DNA of 64,000 bases from Cloeon dipterum (Eukaryota > Arthropoda > Insecta > Ephemeroptera > Baetidae). The stretch lies in contig NC_088788.1 of the NCBI RefSeq assembly GCF_949628265.1, positions 34,272,335-34,336,334 on the forward strand, read 5' to 3'. The notes under the pieces are model-generated. The model worked only from the letters and a program-made list of their open reading frames with translations, was not told where the DNA came from and did not search any database. Below, piece by piece: positions 35,304-49,970 of this stretch. The position numbers and the translations under genes were made by a program. The stretch's first letter is position 1; each line of letters opens with the position of its first letter.

Positions 35304-36080
35304 TGTAATTTATGATAATTATATATTTCTAATATAAATAAAAGATTGTGAATTTTTTCAATACACTTTGTTTAGCTACGTACAAAATTCATTAAGCAAC
35401 ACAATCAGAATATCACTATTCATTAGTTAAAGGGAATAAGCTCAACAAAGCATCCAACCTTTGAACATGAAAAGCTTCACAATTATTCAATTTACACTCT
35501 TTCAAAAGTGCCAAGGTGACTATGACTATTCATAGAAAATAATGCTTGTTCTACATGAGGATTGCCATTTTTCTTTTGTTCCTGACAGAACACAAAAATA
35601 ACATCAGCTGCTCCAGTTTAGTTAACATTTATTGTGGAGTAACAAACTACAAAATGTGTAATAACCATATTTCCCTAAATTAAAAATGGAATGATGGGTT
35701 TTGGCCAAAAAATAAGTCTGCATGAGGAGTAATTAGCACCTTATAAAAGCGTGCAGAAAATTTATTGAAATTATATATTATATTATATCCAAACGGGCAA
35801 CAAAGAGAGGATAGAAATTCATTTAAATTAATGATAATGCGCCTTATCTAACTTGTATTACTAGTCAGTGACATATTCATAAATTTATACACACATTGCA
35901 TTGAAGGGGTGTCATAAAAAGATCCAATGATTTTTTTCTGCATTTTCCCAAAAAGAGTCCCAACAAGCGATACACTAAACGGACAGGTGTCCCTCCCAAG
36001 CAGCCCTACGGAAAGAACAGGGGTGTTTGAGAGGGGCTCGAGTGGAGGAGAAAGTGGTGGTGGTGGTGGTGGTAAGTTGT

Positions 36081-36227
36081 TTACTTCGAAGGTGATGATC
36101 GGTCGGTCGTTTGGAGGCAGACACGAATAACAGTTCTATAATCACAGTCCCACTCGGCCACTTTTTGCAATACAGGAGAAGCAGCAGCAGCTAATTTGGT
36201 CTGGCATCGCTTGCAGTAGCCCCCTTC
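36081..36227 (-). other. Orphan exon-like ORF
   Basis: On the minus strand a good acceptor (TTTTGTCGCAG) opens directly into a 48-codon frame beginning EGGYCKRCQTKLAAAA and ending at TAA 36081-36083. It has a CxxC pair and no similarity I recognise. It could be an alternative last exon of Rab1, the end of an unseen gene, or chance. Confidence 0.25.
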
Positions 36228-36371
36228 CTGCGACAAAACCACAAACAAGCGTTACCACAAAGCACCACATGATTCAATGAGTTCAGAATTTTATTGAAAA
36301 AAATCCCACTGCTTCTCAATTTCCTGTTATTACTGAACTGCTATATTGATAATAATATGGTATAATTTTAA

Positions 36372-36546
36372 AGGTCTCAGCCAGCCGCGCTAGCAAAAAA
36401 GGGTCAAAAATTAAAAAGTGCAGGAGAAACAATGCTAAAGCAATTTCAATCTTCACGGTTAAAATATTGTAAGCCACCGGTGAAAATGGCAAGCCACCGC
36501 CGGGCAATATATTTGGCAAAGCCTTAAAATTTCGCGACTGAGACCT
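36372..36546. mobile_element. GGTCTCAG MITE-like element (copy 2, with terminal inverted repeats)
   Basis: About 175 bp bounded by AGGTCTCAG and CTGAGACCT. Its reverse complement matches 42129-42345 in the blocks ending TTTCTCCTGCACTTTT, TTTTTGACCC and GCGCGGCTGGCTGAGA. No clear target duplication. Non-coding. Confidence 0.6.
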
Positions 36547-37631
36547 CTTGTTATGTTTCAAACAGGAATAATTGCGAATTTCCTCACAAAATGATTTAGT
36601 CAACATACCTAAGGATCATCTGTAGAAATAAAAAATACACGGGTAGCATTGTAAATTTTCGAGGAAATCGGCCTCAAATATTGCATTGTTTGAAAGAGAG
36701 AATTCTCAAATGAATTTTGCGAACGCGATTTTCACTGAATTTCCGCATTCCCTCAAAGAAAGACCCACACTGTCAGAGAGATCTAAATGAGAGGATTCCA
36801 AATCTTGTGTCAACTTTGGAGAAAACTGGCAAAAACAAACTGATTGGTCAGCGTCTTTCCTGCTGTCACTTCTCGCATTCTTATAGAAGGCGGCCGGCGC
36901 GTTGGTTAATTTAACTTATTTGTCATTTTTTATTAAGTTTTTATCATCGGAATAATTTGAAAATTTTGAACATAATATGCAATGAATCAGTCTTTGTAAA
37001 TCAATAAAATTTTCTTTGAGTACAGCGAAGTCTCTGATAGCCATACATCATAGAATTGTTTAAATAATTTTTTTTCAGAGATGATTCCTGAATAAAATTA
37101 CTTCATTTTGGGAATTTTTATTTTTTTCACAAAAATTTTTAATGGTTCTCTCACGGCCAATTGAAAATTTCAGAAGAATTTTGTGCGAAAATAGCAAGTT
37201 GGAGAAAAATTTGCTCTGAAGGAAAAATACTGGAAATTTAATCAGCTAGCTGATTATAGTCAGTTTTTTGCGAATTTAAAAGAGGCCAAACACAGACCCC
37301 TTTTGAAAATCTGCAATTTTTGAAAAAACAAAATAATAAATTTCAAGACTTAAATTTATCTTTTCATTTATAAATGTTCATACTTTTTCTCAACCTGAAA
37401 GCAATTCATTTCCTCTGCCTGTTGGATTTTCGGGCTCTTTAGGTCAGAAGTATATGAAAAAATTGGTCGGTTAGGATTTACTTTTCATGTAATATCATTT
37501 TTTAAAGCAAAAAAAACACTATCATTCCACTTTAAATGGAGAGAAATTAAAAATCCATATTTTCAGCACTGATTAGCTTAGTTCATTTAATTTTGAACAC
37601 CGTATAAAGTGCAGTACCTTCATAATTAACT

Positions 37632-39517
37632 TCAGCAGCAGCCAGACTTGTTGCTCTCAATAGGCCTGCCTTGGTCGATTTTGACCTTGTTCGCTGTATC
37701 TGCTGCGGATGATGGGGGTCCCACTCGGTTTTTGATTTCAGCAGCCATTGTCATGAAAGCCTGCTCGACGTTGGTTGCGTTCTTTGCCGAGGTTTCCAAG
37801 AAAGGAATGCCTAGTTGATCCGCATACTCCTGCCAAAGATAATTTCAATTTAAATTCACTATCCACGTTACGAGGGACAAGTTTGCGAACCTTGGCTGTG
37901 GTGTAGTCGACCACTTTCTTGGTGCTTAGGTCGGATTTGTTGCCAACAAGCAGTTTGTTGACATTATCGCAAGCGTAGCGGTCGATTTCTTCAAGCCACT
38001 GCTTCACATTGTTGAAAGATTCCTGATCAGTGCAGTCGTACACGACAATGATACCATGGGCTCCACGGTAATAACTTGATGTAATGGTACGGAATCGCTC
38101 TTGCCCGGCTGTATCCCAGATCTGGAGTTTGATGGACTTGCCATCCAGCTCTATGGTCCTTATTTTCTGAAATAATAGAAAAACCATGACACTTTGAGAC
38201 CAATTTGTATTTTAATTATCAAAGTCGAAGAAACATTTATCTGAATAATTACAATATCAAGAAGTTGTTGCCTCTAATAATATTTAACAATATTTTCTAT
38301 GGCTGTTTTGGCAACAAAAACAAAAGAAATATTGACACTGAATGTTGTGGCGTGTCATGAACAGTTATTGAGGCATAATAACCCATGCTCACAGACCCAT
38401 TATTGTTCCATCAATTACTGCTAGAAACTCTAAAATGCCTTACAGAAAATTCACTCAAAGTTAAGAAAAAACTTAATGATCTTCCAGATGATAACACAAC
38501 AGATTAACTATTTATTCATGTTTGTTTTAGATGTCCAAACAAGAAATTACTTACAAAGTCAACTCCGATTGTGCTAATGTAGGACTCGGTGTAGGAATCA
38601 TCCTGGAAACAACGCAAAAGATCAGATTCAAGGAAAACAAAGTACTCCAATACTTACTGCAAACCTTAGCAGCAGACATGATTTTCCAACACCACTGTCG
38701 CCAATGAGCAGAAGTTTAAACAAATAGTCACTGTAAATGAAATTTACAATTAGTTCCTTTGCACAAACGTCGCATTTTGTATTATTTATTTGTTTAGTAT
38801 GTGTCAAACGCAAATGAGGCTACTGAGTCACAACCGTGATGCGTAGTTAATCAAAAATGACAGGGAAAACAAGTTTTAAAATCAATCAGTTGTTTTCAAA
38901 CTGGAATTATTAAAGAGTTAAAAACACATACGCGTGTCTGAAATAATATTGAAACTGTCAAAACTATTGAGAAATCCGCCCATCCAGAGGAATATTATCT
39001 ATTGCTGCTTTCTCTCCACTCCAGCGGATCCCACGTATGACTGTGTAGTCTTCCAAACGTCAGTGTCAGCTGACTTGAGCAACCATAGCATCTCTGACAA
39101 AAACTAATGCAAGCCCAACGATCCCTGCTGGCTGCTAAATTGAAGGCAGAGCAGTTTTCAAATCATCGACCTCTGCACAGAGGTGGAGAATCTCATGAGT
39201 CACGCGCCCACAGCCCTGAACGATGACCAACAGGGAACCTATATGCTAAGATCCGATTTTTGAAGGGAATCACAGCGGACACTCGAGTTGTGATGAACTC
39301 GCGATGTTTTCCCGGCAGATCGTGGTCAATGTGTTCTCGCAACGTGACTTTTAAGCTGTGCCCAATGTGCGCAATTCGTGGAGACAATTTAAACTGCTGG
39401 CACTTGATTGTTATGACGGAACGGGTGCGGAAATTTGCTCACGGAAACGGACTCGCGAAAGAGGCTTGAAAGCGAAGGGTTCGACCTCAAATATTCTACT
39501 TACTATTCGGGGTTCAT
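37632..39517 (-). CDS. Rab1: Rab1 small GTPase
   Basis: Five minus-strand exons: 39504-39517, 38658-38730, 38555-38602, 37891-38166 and 37632-37829, giving 202 aa (usual 201-205). The start exon codes only MNPE plus two bases. All G motifs are present: GDSGVGKS (about 14-21), effector region [28 protein letters not shown] (usually NKCD) and ETSAK. The protein ends SGCC, the double-Cys geranylgeranylation signal. Family role: ER-to-Golgi vesicle transport. The 773-nt first intron separates the tiny start exon from the P-loop exon. Head to head with UBA3, 967 bp apart. Start chosen as the only Met giving NPEYDYLFK, the Rab1 N-terminus. Confidence 0.96.
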
Positions 39518-40484
39518 TGCTGACTTATTCTGAATTCTCTCACGGAACAGATGGGGTGCACGTCCTGGTTTGGGCGAGATTTAGTTAATTCTAGGTGAAA
39601 AATGGCTGCTCGCTCTGTTCTGTTATCGGAGTCGCCTCAGTCAACTGTATTGACGTCATCGAGGGTGACACCACAGCGCTGTTGCCGGCTTGCCACAAGC
39701 CCTAGAATTTAAATGCCTTGGAAACGCCCTCTGTCAGTATTTATCAAACTTTCGCCTGAGAAGAATATAAGAATAACACTGATACAACAGCTAGTGAAGA
39801 TAAATATTACCCAAAAATTGACAAAATATTTATCCAACAATGTTATGGACGGCACAAATTTTGAACCAGATTTGAACAGCTGTCCTCTATCTTTTCTTAA
39901 CTATAACTAATGTTACTGAAAATCAACAATCGACAACACTGCAGTGCATATTATGGCGGGAACATTTTGAATCCACGACTTATATGATCGTGTCAAAATT
40001 ATTTTACTGAAACAAAAAGTAATGAGTTAAATAATTGTCCAAGAGGTGGGAGAAATTTTTTTGATTGTATTTTATAATTTGATCCAAGGCTTTAATTCAG
40101 CTCGTTGCTATAAATAGAACAACAACCTGTAAAAATTGTTTAAGTATTGACCCGTTGATACAGCTCTTTTCTGTGCACTCCTAATCCTTCATCCATATCA
40201 ACACAGGCAGTCGGGCATCACACCGCCATAGGGCTACTACTTTCAGGCATCTACTATTTTGTTTACATTACAGTTCTTGTGATTACTTCTTGAAGATTCG
40301 TGCTTTTGCCCTTGATACTTGACATTATTTACATCAGCTCAATTGATAGAGTATGTAAAAATACGTATATATGTAGCTGTAATTTTACATTAATATCATG
40401 GATTTTTGTGCATTAACGTTAACGGTAGATACATAATTAACATTGTTTTTTCTTTAAGGTTGGAGTGTTTCTAGATTTCAAGTT
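39518..40484. promoter_or_regulatory. Divergent promoter region, Rab1 and UBA3
   Basis: Head-to-head spacer of 967 bp; the Rab1 side (39518-39700) is less AT-rich and contains CGAGATTTAG and TGACGTCATCG. The palindrome TGACGTCA at about 39652-39659 is a full CRE/ATF site by consensus. No exon recognised apart from possible non-coding leaders. Confidence 0.45.
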
Positions 40485-42683
40485 ATGTCGGGGAGCGTTG
40501 AAATGGAAGTTCAGTCAGATGGTAAATAAATTTTTCAAAATTATTTTCAAATTTAAACTTTGTTAAAATTTTCTATAACCTTTTGTTACAATATTGAAGG
40601 TGTTGTAAAACTGTCGTTTTTATTTATGTTAAAAGATTCGCCAATGCCGGCTGCTCCAAAATCCTGGATGCGCAATGCAATGGAGAGAAGTGGCCCATTT
40701 TGCTTGCCAGACTTTGACCACAGACCCGGAGCTCTCCACAGTGTCCTGGGACAGATCCAGGTGTTAGTTGTTGGCGCAGGAGGTCTTGGTTGCGAGCTGT
40801 TGAAAGACCTGGCGCTCATGGGCTTTTCTCAGCTGCATGTTATTGACATGGATACAATTGATCTGTCCAACTTAAACAGACAGTTCCTGTTTCGAAGAAA
40901 CGACATCGGCAGATCTAAAGCTGAGGTTGCTGCCAACTTCATTAACAAACGAATTCCAGGAGTGAATGTCACACCGTATGTTTGATAACCGTCGCACAGA
41001 TGAAGCGTTCTAATAATTATTTTAATTTAGGCACTTTTGTAAAATTCAAGATAAAGACGAGGATTTTTATCGGCAGTTCCATGTGGTTGTCTGTGGCCTT
41101 GACTCTGTTCCTGCCAGAAGGTTGGTGCATTATTGGTGCCACCATTTTTATCACCATTGACTTTTAATTAGGTGGATGAATGGAATGCTCCACTCTTTGA
41201 TAGAATACGATGATGATAACACCCCTATTGCGGGCACAAACATCCCTCTTGTGGACGGGGGCACGGAGGGTCTGAAAGGAAACGCGAGAGTGATTTTGAC
41301 TGGCATAAGTGCTTGCATCGAGTGCACATTAGGGCTGTACCCTCCACAGGTTTAATTTGCCAACTTTCTCCCTGAGCAGTTAATAACCTTTATGTATTTT
41401 AAATCAGGTAACTTATCCCCTTTGCACAATTGCAAACACGCCTCGTCTTCCTGAGCACTGCATCGAGTATGTGAAGATAATACAGTGGCCCAAGGAGAAT
41501 CCCTACCAGTGCGAGATTGACGGCGATGATCCTGCTCATTTGTGTTGGATTCATGAGAAGTCTGTCGAAAGGGCGTCTCATTTTGGTAACCCTGACTTGT
41601 GTGTCCCTCTATTGTGCTAAAGGTGACAATATTATAGGCATCACTGGAGTTGATTACAAGTTGGTGCAGGGTGTAGTGAAGAACATTATTCCTGCTGTGG
41701 CTTCTACAAACGCTTCAATCGCGGCCGTCTGCGCCAATGAGGTCTTCAAACTTGCCACTGGTGTATGCAAACCCCTCAACGATTACGTGGTCCTAAACCA
41801 ATCAGATGGCGTGTATACCTTTGCTTTTGCCAATGAAAAACGGGTGAGTGAAGCCACAAGAGGTTCATAAAAATCTCAAGCTCAGAACTAACCTTTGTGG
41901 AAATTTTAATTCTTACCGGAACGTTAAAAAGGAACCACCGATCAATTTGTCTCATTTAACATTGTCTGCAAACCAAATTTCAGTTAAATTGAAAAACTGC
42001 GTTTTTAAATTTCTTTACATACTAAAGATTTGTAAAATCGTCATATCAAATAATATCCACCACTGCGTAGTTCACATAAAGAAAGGCAACTCAAATTTGA
42101 GAACTTCTCCAAAATCTAAGTTTTTTAGAGGTCTCAGCAGCGAGATTTAATGCTGCAGGTGACCATTATCATTGGCGGCTGGCACGGCTGACAATATTTT
42201 TGTACGTGAAGTTAGATAGAGTGTTTAACGGCTGGAAGCGCCAGGAGACATTTTTTTCTCCTGCACTTTTAAGTTTTGACCCTTTTTCACTGGCGGCTGC
42301 CCTCGTGACCCAAAATTTGCCGGCTGGCGCGGCTGGCTGAGATCTCTAGAAACTAATTAAATTGCCTTCTTATTCAGGAGGACTGTTTGGTATGTGGAAG
42401 GAAAGCAAACATATTGAATATCAAAGAAGACGCAAAACTAGAGGAGCTCATCAGCAAACTGTGCCAAGATGACGGAGCCAGAATGAAAAACCCAGGACTG
42501 ACGACCAATGTGAATGGAAAGCAAATGACACTCTACATAGCCACTGTGCCAAGCATCGAGAGGCAAACCAGGCCAAATCTGAAGAAGACGCTCACTGAGC
42601 TTGGATTGGTCAATGGAGCCGAAATTGTTGTTGCAGATGAGACCTCCCCCATGTCCATGACTTTCAAGCTTAATTTTAACTAG
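40485..42683 (+). CDS. UBA3: NEDD8-activating enzyme E1 catalytic subunit
   Basis: Seven exons: 40485-40521, 40636-40975, 41031-41120, 41172-41349, 41408-41585, 41623-41843 and 42378-42683, giving 449 aa (human 463). The adenylation domain shows [19 protein letters not shown] (about 56-74), and [17 protein letters not shown] for ATP binding. The catalytic Cys is C221 in [19 protein letters not shown]. The fold continues through [20 protein letters not shown], and a C-terminal ubiquitin-fold domain (about 350-449) ends MTFKLNFN. Family role: with APP-BP1/NAE1 it charges NEDD8 and passes it to UBE2M for cullin activation. The intron at 41586-41622 is only 37 nt. Intron 6 hosts a MITE-like element. 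Confidence 0.95.
41586..41622 (+). other. 37-nt intron of UBA3
   Basis: Donor GTAACC and acceptor GCTAAAG; removing exactly these 37 bases restores the UBA3 frame from ERASHFG into [17 protein letters not shown] branch-like sequence is only a few bases after the donor. No other GT-AG pair near it rejoins the two frames as well. Confidence 0.75.
42129..42345. mobile_element. GGTCTCAG MITE-like element (copy 3, fullest) in UBA3 intron 6
   Basis: About 217 bp, left end AGGTCTCAGCAGCG and right end GCGCGGCTGGCTGAGATCT, which are imperfect inverted repeats (consensus AGRTCTCAGCCAGCCGCG). Internal blocks recur at 9926-10030 and inverted at 36372-36546. It is non-coding and would be a non-autonomous DNA element. 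It ends 32 nt before the acceptor of the last UBA3 exon. Confidence 0.65.
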
Positions 42684-44069
42684 GCAATTTGCCGTACTGT
42701 TGGTTAATTAAAACGAATTTCGTAAGAATATCAACAATTACGATATTATTTTTATTACAGTTTATATAATTTGTCACATTGCATGTGCGAACCAATTCCA
42801 AAAATGCGTAATGAGTATTTGCACACAGACTGAACTGAGCTGAAGGATTAGGCCGCAGAAAAGATCTTGGAAGACTCACTTAGTGTGTGCTTAGCGAAAT
42901 ACATGTCGTGATGATCAACCTGCATAAACAAAGGCACGGCAATCATCAAAAGAAATGCTTTAACGGAACACCCACGTCACAGTTAAAATACCACAGAGAC
43001 GAATCAATTTTATAATAGTATTTGAGTAGCGCATACACTTTAAAATTCGTTGACAACGTAGCTGCACCCATGCTTAACAGTTCTCAAAACTACATGTATA
43101 ACCTTATGTATAAGAAACCGTGTTAATTCATTGGATTACGTTCTTCACTATACATTGCAAGTTTAATATTGAGTGCTCATAGGTAGGACTATTTAATCAT
43201 CCTTAGAGGCCTGTCTACCCTATACACGACATTTCTAACAAGTAGGCAGTAAGAATGCCGGAATGAAATTAATTGTATAATTATTTGCTTAATATTTGCT
43301 TACTTCATAACATCAATAATATAACTTCATTTCAACTATCATAAATATCCATAAAACTTAAATACTAGTGAAATAATTAACCTTCAAGCAATAACGTAAT
43401 TTACGCAGCGGAAAGACTAATTTAGCCACTTTTCCAAAATTTGTTGATTGGCCACAGCAAGTTTTTTTTTTTTTTTTTGTTAATCCGACATCAAACTATC
43501 AAAGTTAAAGCCATTTTTGATCTAGATATTATAAAAGAAAAAATATATTTTTTTTAAAAAAAAAATCCCTCTAGACTAGTCTCAATTTAATAGAACCAAT
43601 CACATACAATTTAGAACATTATTTTCATTAATAAAAACCTGAGTTTAGCCAGTGAACAAATATTGAAAATTTAGCTTTGCAACTTTTTTGAATAAAACTA
43701 ATGAGTAAAAACCCATTACCATGCAAGCTTATCACAACTAAAACCGATTAAATTTTAGTGCTTATCTCATTTTCAAGAATTCACATATTTAAGTAAAAGT
43801 TTCATTGAGCAGTTTCAATTGTAAAGATTGGCCAGTTGAGAAATGAGTCGTTTTGTAAATATCCAACTTGCATGTCCGATTAACCGCAGCAGGTAGGCAG
43901 CAGGGCATTAAAATTGGAAAATATAAATGCAGTAGAATCAAGACAGATTTCAAGCTGAGAAGGCACTTGAATCTTACTGCTTGATGTAAGACGACAGCTG
44001 CAAGCTGGCATGGTTCTTCGTCACGGGTCTACCACCCTTGACCCAGCGCAACCAACCCCACGATGAATG
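42684..44069. other. Convergent 3' region of UBA3 and protein kinase D
   Basis: AT-rich, with a 17-nt T run at 43462-43478 and mixed A/T runs near 43540-43565. No coding exon recognised. Expected contents are both 3' UTRs. Confidence 0.55.
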
Positions 44070-47687
<3,618 letters not shown>

Positions 47688-49032
47688 CTATGCACGAGTC
47701 ATAGATTTAATTTAATTACCACCAAAAAGGGCGTGTTTACTTTTCAAGTGCAATGCAGTGCAGGCGACTATGAAAGCTAACACATTCAGGGTCAGGCCAG
47801 CAGGGCATGAGAGGTTTCCAAGAAACTCTCACTACCAACGATGACAGTCACATTGGACAACTAGGGCAGAGGGAAAATATATTATAGTAAGTGAAACAAT
47901 GACACGACTGCAAGGTTATTCCTTGAGGTCAAAATCAATACAGATTTATTGGCATGCTCCTTTACACTTCAAGGGTTTTGAATTAATTTGAACAGTACTG
48001 CGATCAATTTTTTCGGCAAAAAAATAAGCTAAATTTAGGTGAAATGGTAAGAAAATAAACTCAAACGCTGACAAAAATTGAACCAAATTTTGACGTGAGG
48101 CGAGTTTTTTGGAGGCTAGATTTTTGGATTCACCATGGGAAGCCACAGTTTTGTTGCTCCATTGACGCAATCACAAGCAAGCAGAAGTGTTCTGCGTGTT
48201 CTCTAGAAATAACGGTACCACTCCCACGTCAAAACACCAAACAGAACAACAAAGGTTCACGTCGTTTGGCTACTAAAATAAACAGTGTGAGCTTGATCCA
48301 AAAGGCTTACTAAATTAGTATTGAGACAATAAAATCGAGATTCTTGCAGGTAATGGCCACTGTGGTCAGGGAGAAGACAGGTGGGTGCCGGTGGCCACAA
48401 TTTCGAGATGGAAGTTGCAGCAGGACTTGGCAGGTGGCAAAAGAAGGAAGGCAACCGACTACAACCTTTTGTAGGATGGGTGAGTGAGCACCAGTACCGA
48501 CAGCGAGCGCCGTGAGCGGCGAGTGGCGAATGGCGAACGATGAGATCACAGCAGCAGGCTGCAGAGGGCCAAGAGTTGAATGAGAGGAGAGTGTGCAAGA
48601 GAGTTCGTTTGTACACTGCACACTCATATGGATAGGTAGAGTTTTTGTTACCATCAGGGGCATCAGGTCTGAGCCCTGATCCAGCCCCAACCAATATCCG
48701 GCGCGGCGGTATTTTCTCTCAATTTAGAGCTTTTTTTCTCTCACTTCGCCAAAAATTCCAGTTAAATATATATGAGAATGTTTTTTTTTTTAAATCAGTC
48801 GCCCCGCTTTTCAAGGTTATAATGATATGTAATATTAAATTCCAACTCAAGCCTTTTGTTCCAGTTCCCAAGGAAATTCGCGTTTGGTTGCTGAAAGTTG
48901 CGCAATTTTTACGCTACCACGAAATTAATGTTATTACTTAGGTCTCGGGCTTCTGGTTGCTCCGTTTTACACTTTTGATGCGACCAATGCACTCGAATTT
49001 TGGAAAACGTGATCGCTCAACTGCATCACCGT
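47688..49032. other. Region upstream of PKD
   Basis: Presumed PKD leader and promoter. Overlapping reverse frames at 48257-48694 are rich in Cys, Leu and Pro without any domain and are taken as chance. The interval 48540-48660 shares words with the promoters of the LRR pair. A 10-nt T run lies near 48781. Confidence 0.45.
48540..48660. repeat. Promoter-like module shared with the LRR gene pair
   Basis: Contains GCAGAGGGCCAAGAGT and CACACTCATATGGATAGG-like sequence followed by a T-rich GTTTTTGTTA. The same words in the same order occur at about 58825-58935 (GTAGAGGGCCAAAAGT; CACTCACATTTGGATAGG) and, less fully, at 54140-54240. It may be a dispersed repeat or a remnant of a further paralogue's 5' region. 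Confidence 0.45.
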
Positions 49033-49040
49033 ATTATTAC

Positions 49041-49221
49041 TAGGGCTACCACTCTCCGGGTTTCGACCGGAGATCTCCGGGTTTGGGACTGAAAACTTTA
49101 ACACGGGGAGTAAAGGGATCTCCGGGTTTGGGACTGCAAATTTAACACGGGGAGTATAGGGATCTCCGGGTTTTCGAGTCCAAAATCTCCGGGTTTTAGC
49201 TTTGGAAGTCTGGCACTCCTA
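49041..49221. mobile_element. Non-autonomous hAT-like MITE with internal tandem repeat
   Basis: A 181-bp element with ends TAGGGCTACCAC and (reverse) TAGGAGTGCCAG, flanked by the exact 8-bp direct repeat ATTATTAC at 49033-49040 and 49222-49229. An 8-bp target site and TAGG(G/A)-type ends fit the hAT superfamily. Inside, a unit of about 53 bp (GATCTCCGGGTTTGGGACTG then AACACGGGGAGTA) is repeated twice, with further TCTCCGGGTTT words on both sides. It has no transposase. The clean target duplication suggests fairly recent insertion. Confidence 0.8.
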
Positions 49222-49329
49222 ATTATTACTCAGAAAATTGTGCCTGTAGACTAAAAACATTCTTGTATTATTTTGTGCTTTACTTTTACGTCTGCATTTC
49301 ACCATCCGTTTTTAAGAAACTTGTGTGCG

Positions 49330-49970
49330 TTTTTTTTAAAGAGTGAGACAACCTACACCATGAAAGATATAACCTGTCAATATATGTCTGTATGTAAATG
49401 AGGGGAGTAGGGGACAAGCGTATAAATAAAGCGCGCCTGCTCATATTCTTTATCATTCTGATTCTGAGTTTGCTACCTGGCCGCTCTAGTTAGCCGGCCA
49501 GAGCAGGAGCGATACAGCTCAGTTAGTTAGTGTTTTATTCCTCAAGCCCTAAAACCTAACTCGCTATCGGCAAGGGAGAAACCGACCTGCGGTTTCCCCT
49601 GTACAGCCCGGCTGTTAGTCATACCGTTCTTCCGGTTGACGCTGATTGCGAGTGAAGTCCCTGCTTACTTTAATCCGCGCGACCGGTCGACTTTCCCAAG
49701 TCGTCGTCGGAGTGCTCGTCACGTTAGCTTTATTTTAGTATTTTGAACCTAAATTCCCCTAGACTAACCGGTAGGCCGCTTCAAGAGGCGCGACGAAGAA
49801 GGGTCTCAGTGAGCAAAAAAGCGCGTTTTGAGATAAACGAGCCTTTTGTACAGCCAAAGCGTTGGTGGTTTCTTAGTATTTCAAACCTGCTGATCATGCA
49901 GGTTAAAAATGCAACCGGATCGGGGAGCTTTTTTCACTACTCTAATTTCTCATCACACTCATATTTATAG
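49330..49970 (+). other. Possible LTR-retroelement fossil (promoter-like block)
   Basis: A GC-richer island in AT-rich DNA carries a TATA box (GTATAAATAAAG, about 49419-49430) followed at 30-60 bp by a transcription-start-like context, then 400 bp of non-coding sequence. This resembles an LTR and leader of an LTR retroelement. No gag, pol or second LTR is recognisable, so if it is such an element it is broken. It may equally be the promoter of an unrecognised gene. Confidence 0.25.

Larger units (their letters stand above)
35304..37631. other. Spacer between the FKBP-TPR gene and Rab1
   Basis: Contains a GGT trinucleotide run at about 36056-36073, an exon-like reverse-strand ORF at 36081-36227, and a short inverted-repeat element at 36372-36546. 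The remainder (36550-37631) is AT-rich and may be the 3' UTR of Rab1. No recognised gene. Confidence 0.5.

Noticed and set aside
48257-48694. Two overlapping reverse frames upstream of PKD
   Set aside because: Overlapping frames cannot both be coding, neither shows a domain, and both sit in a promoter-like repeat.
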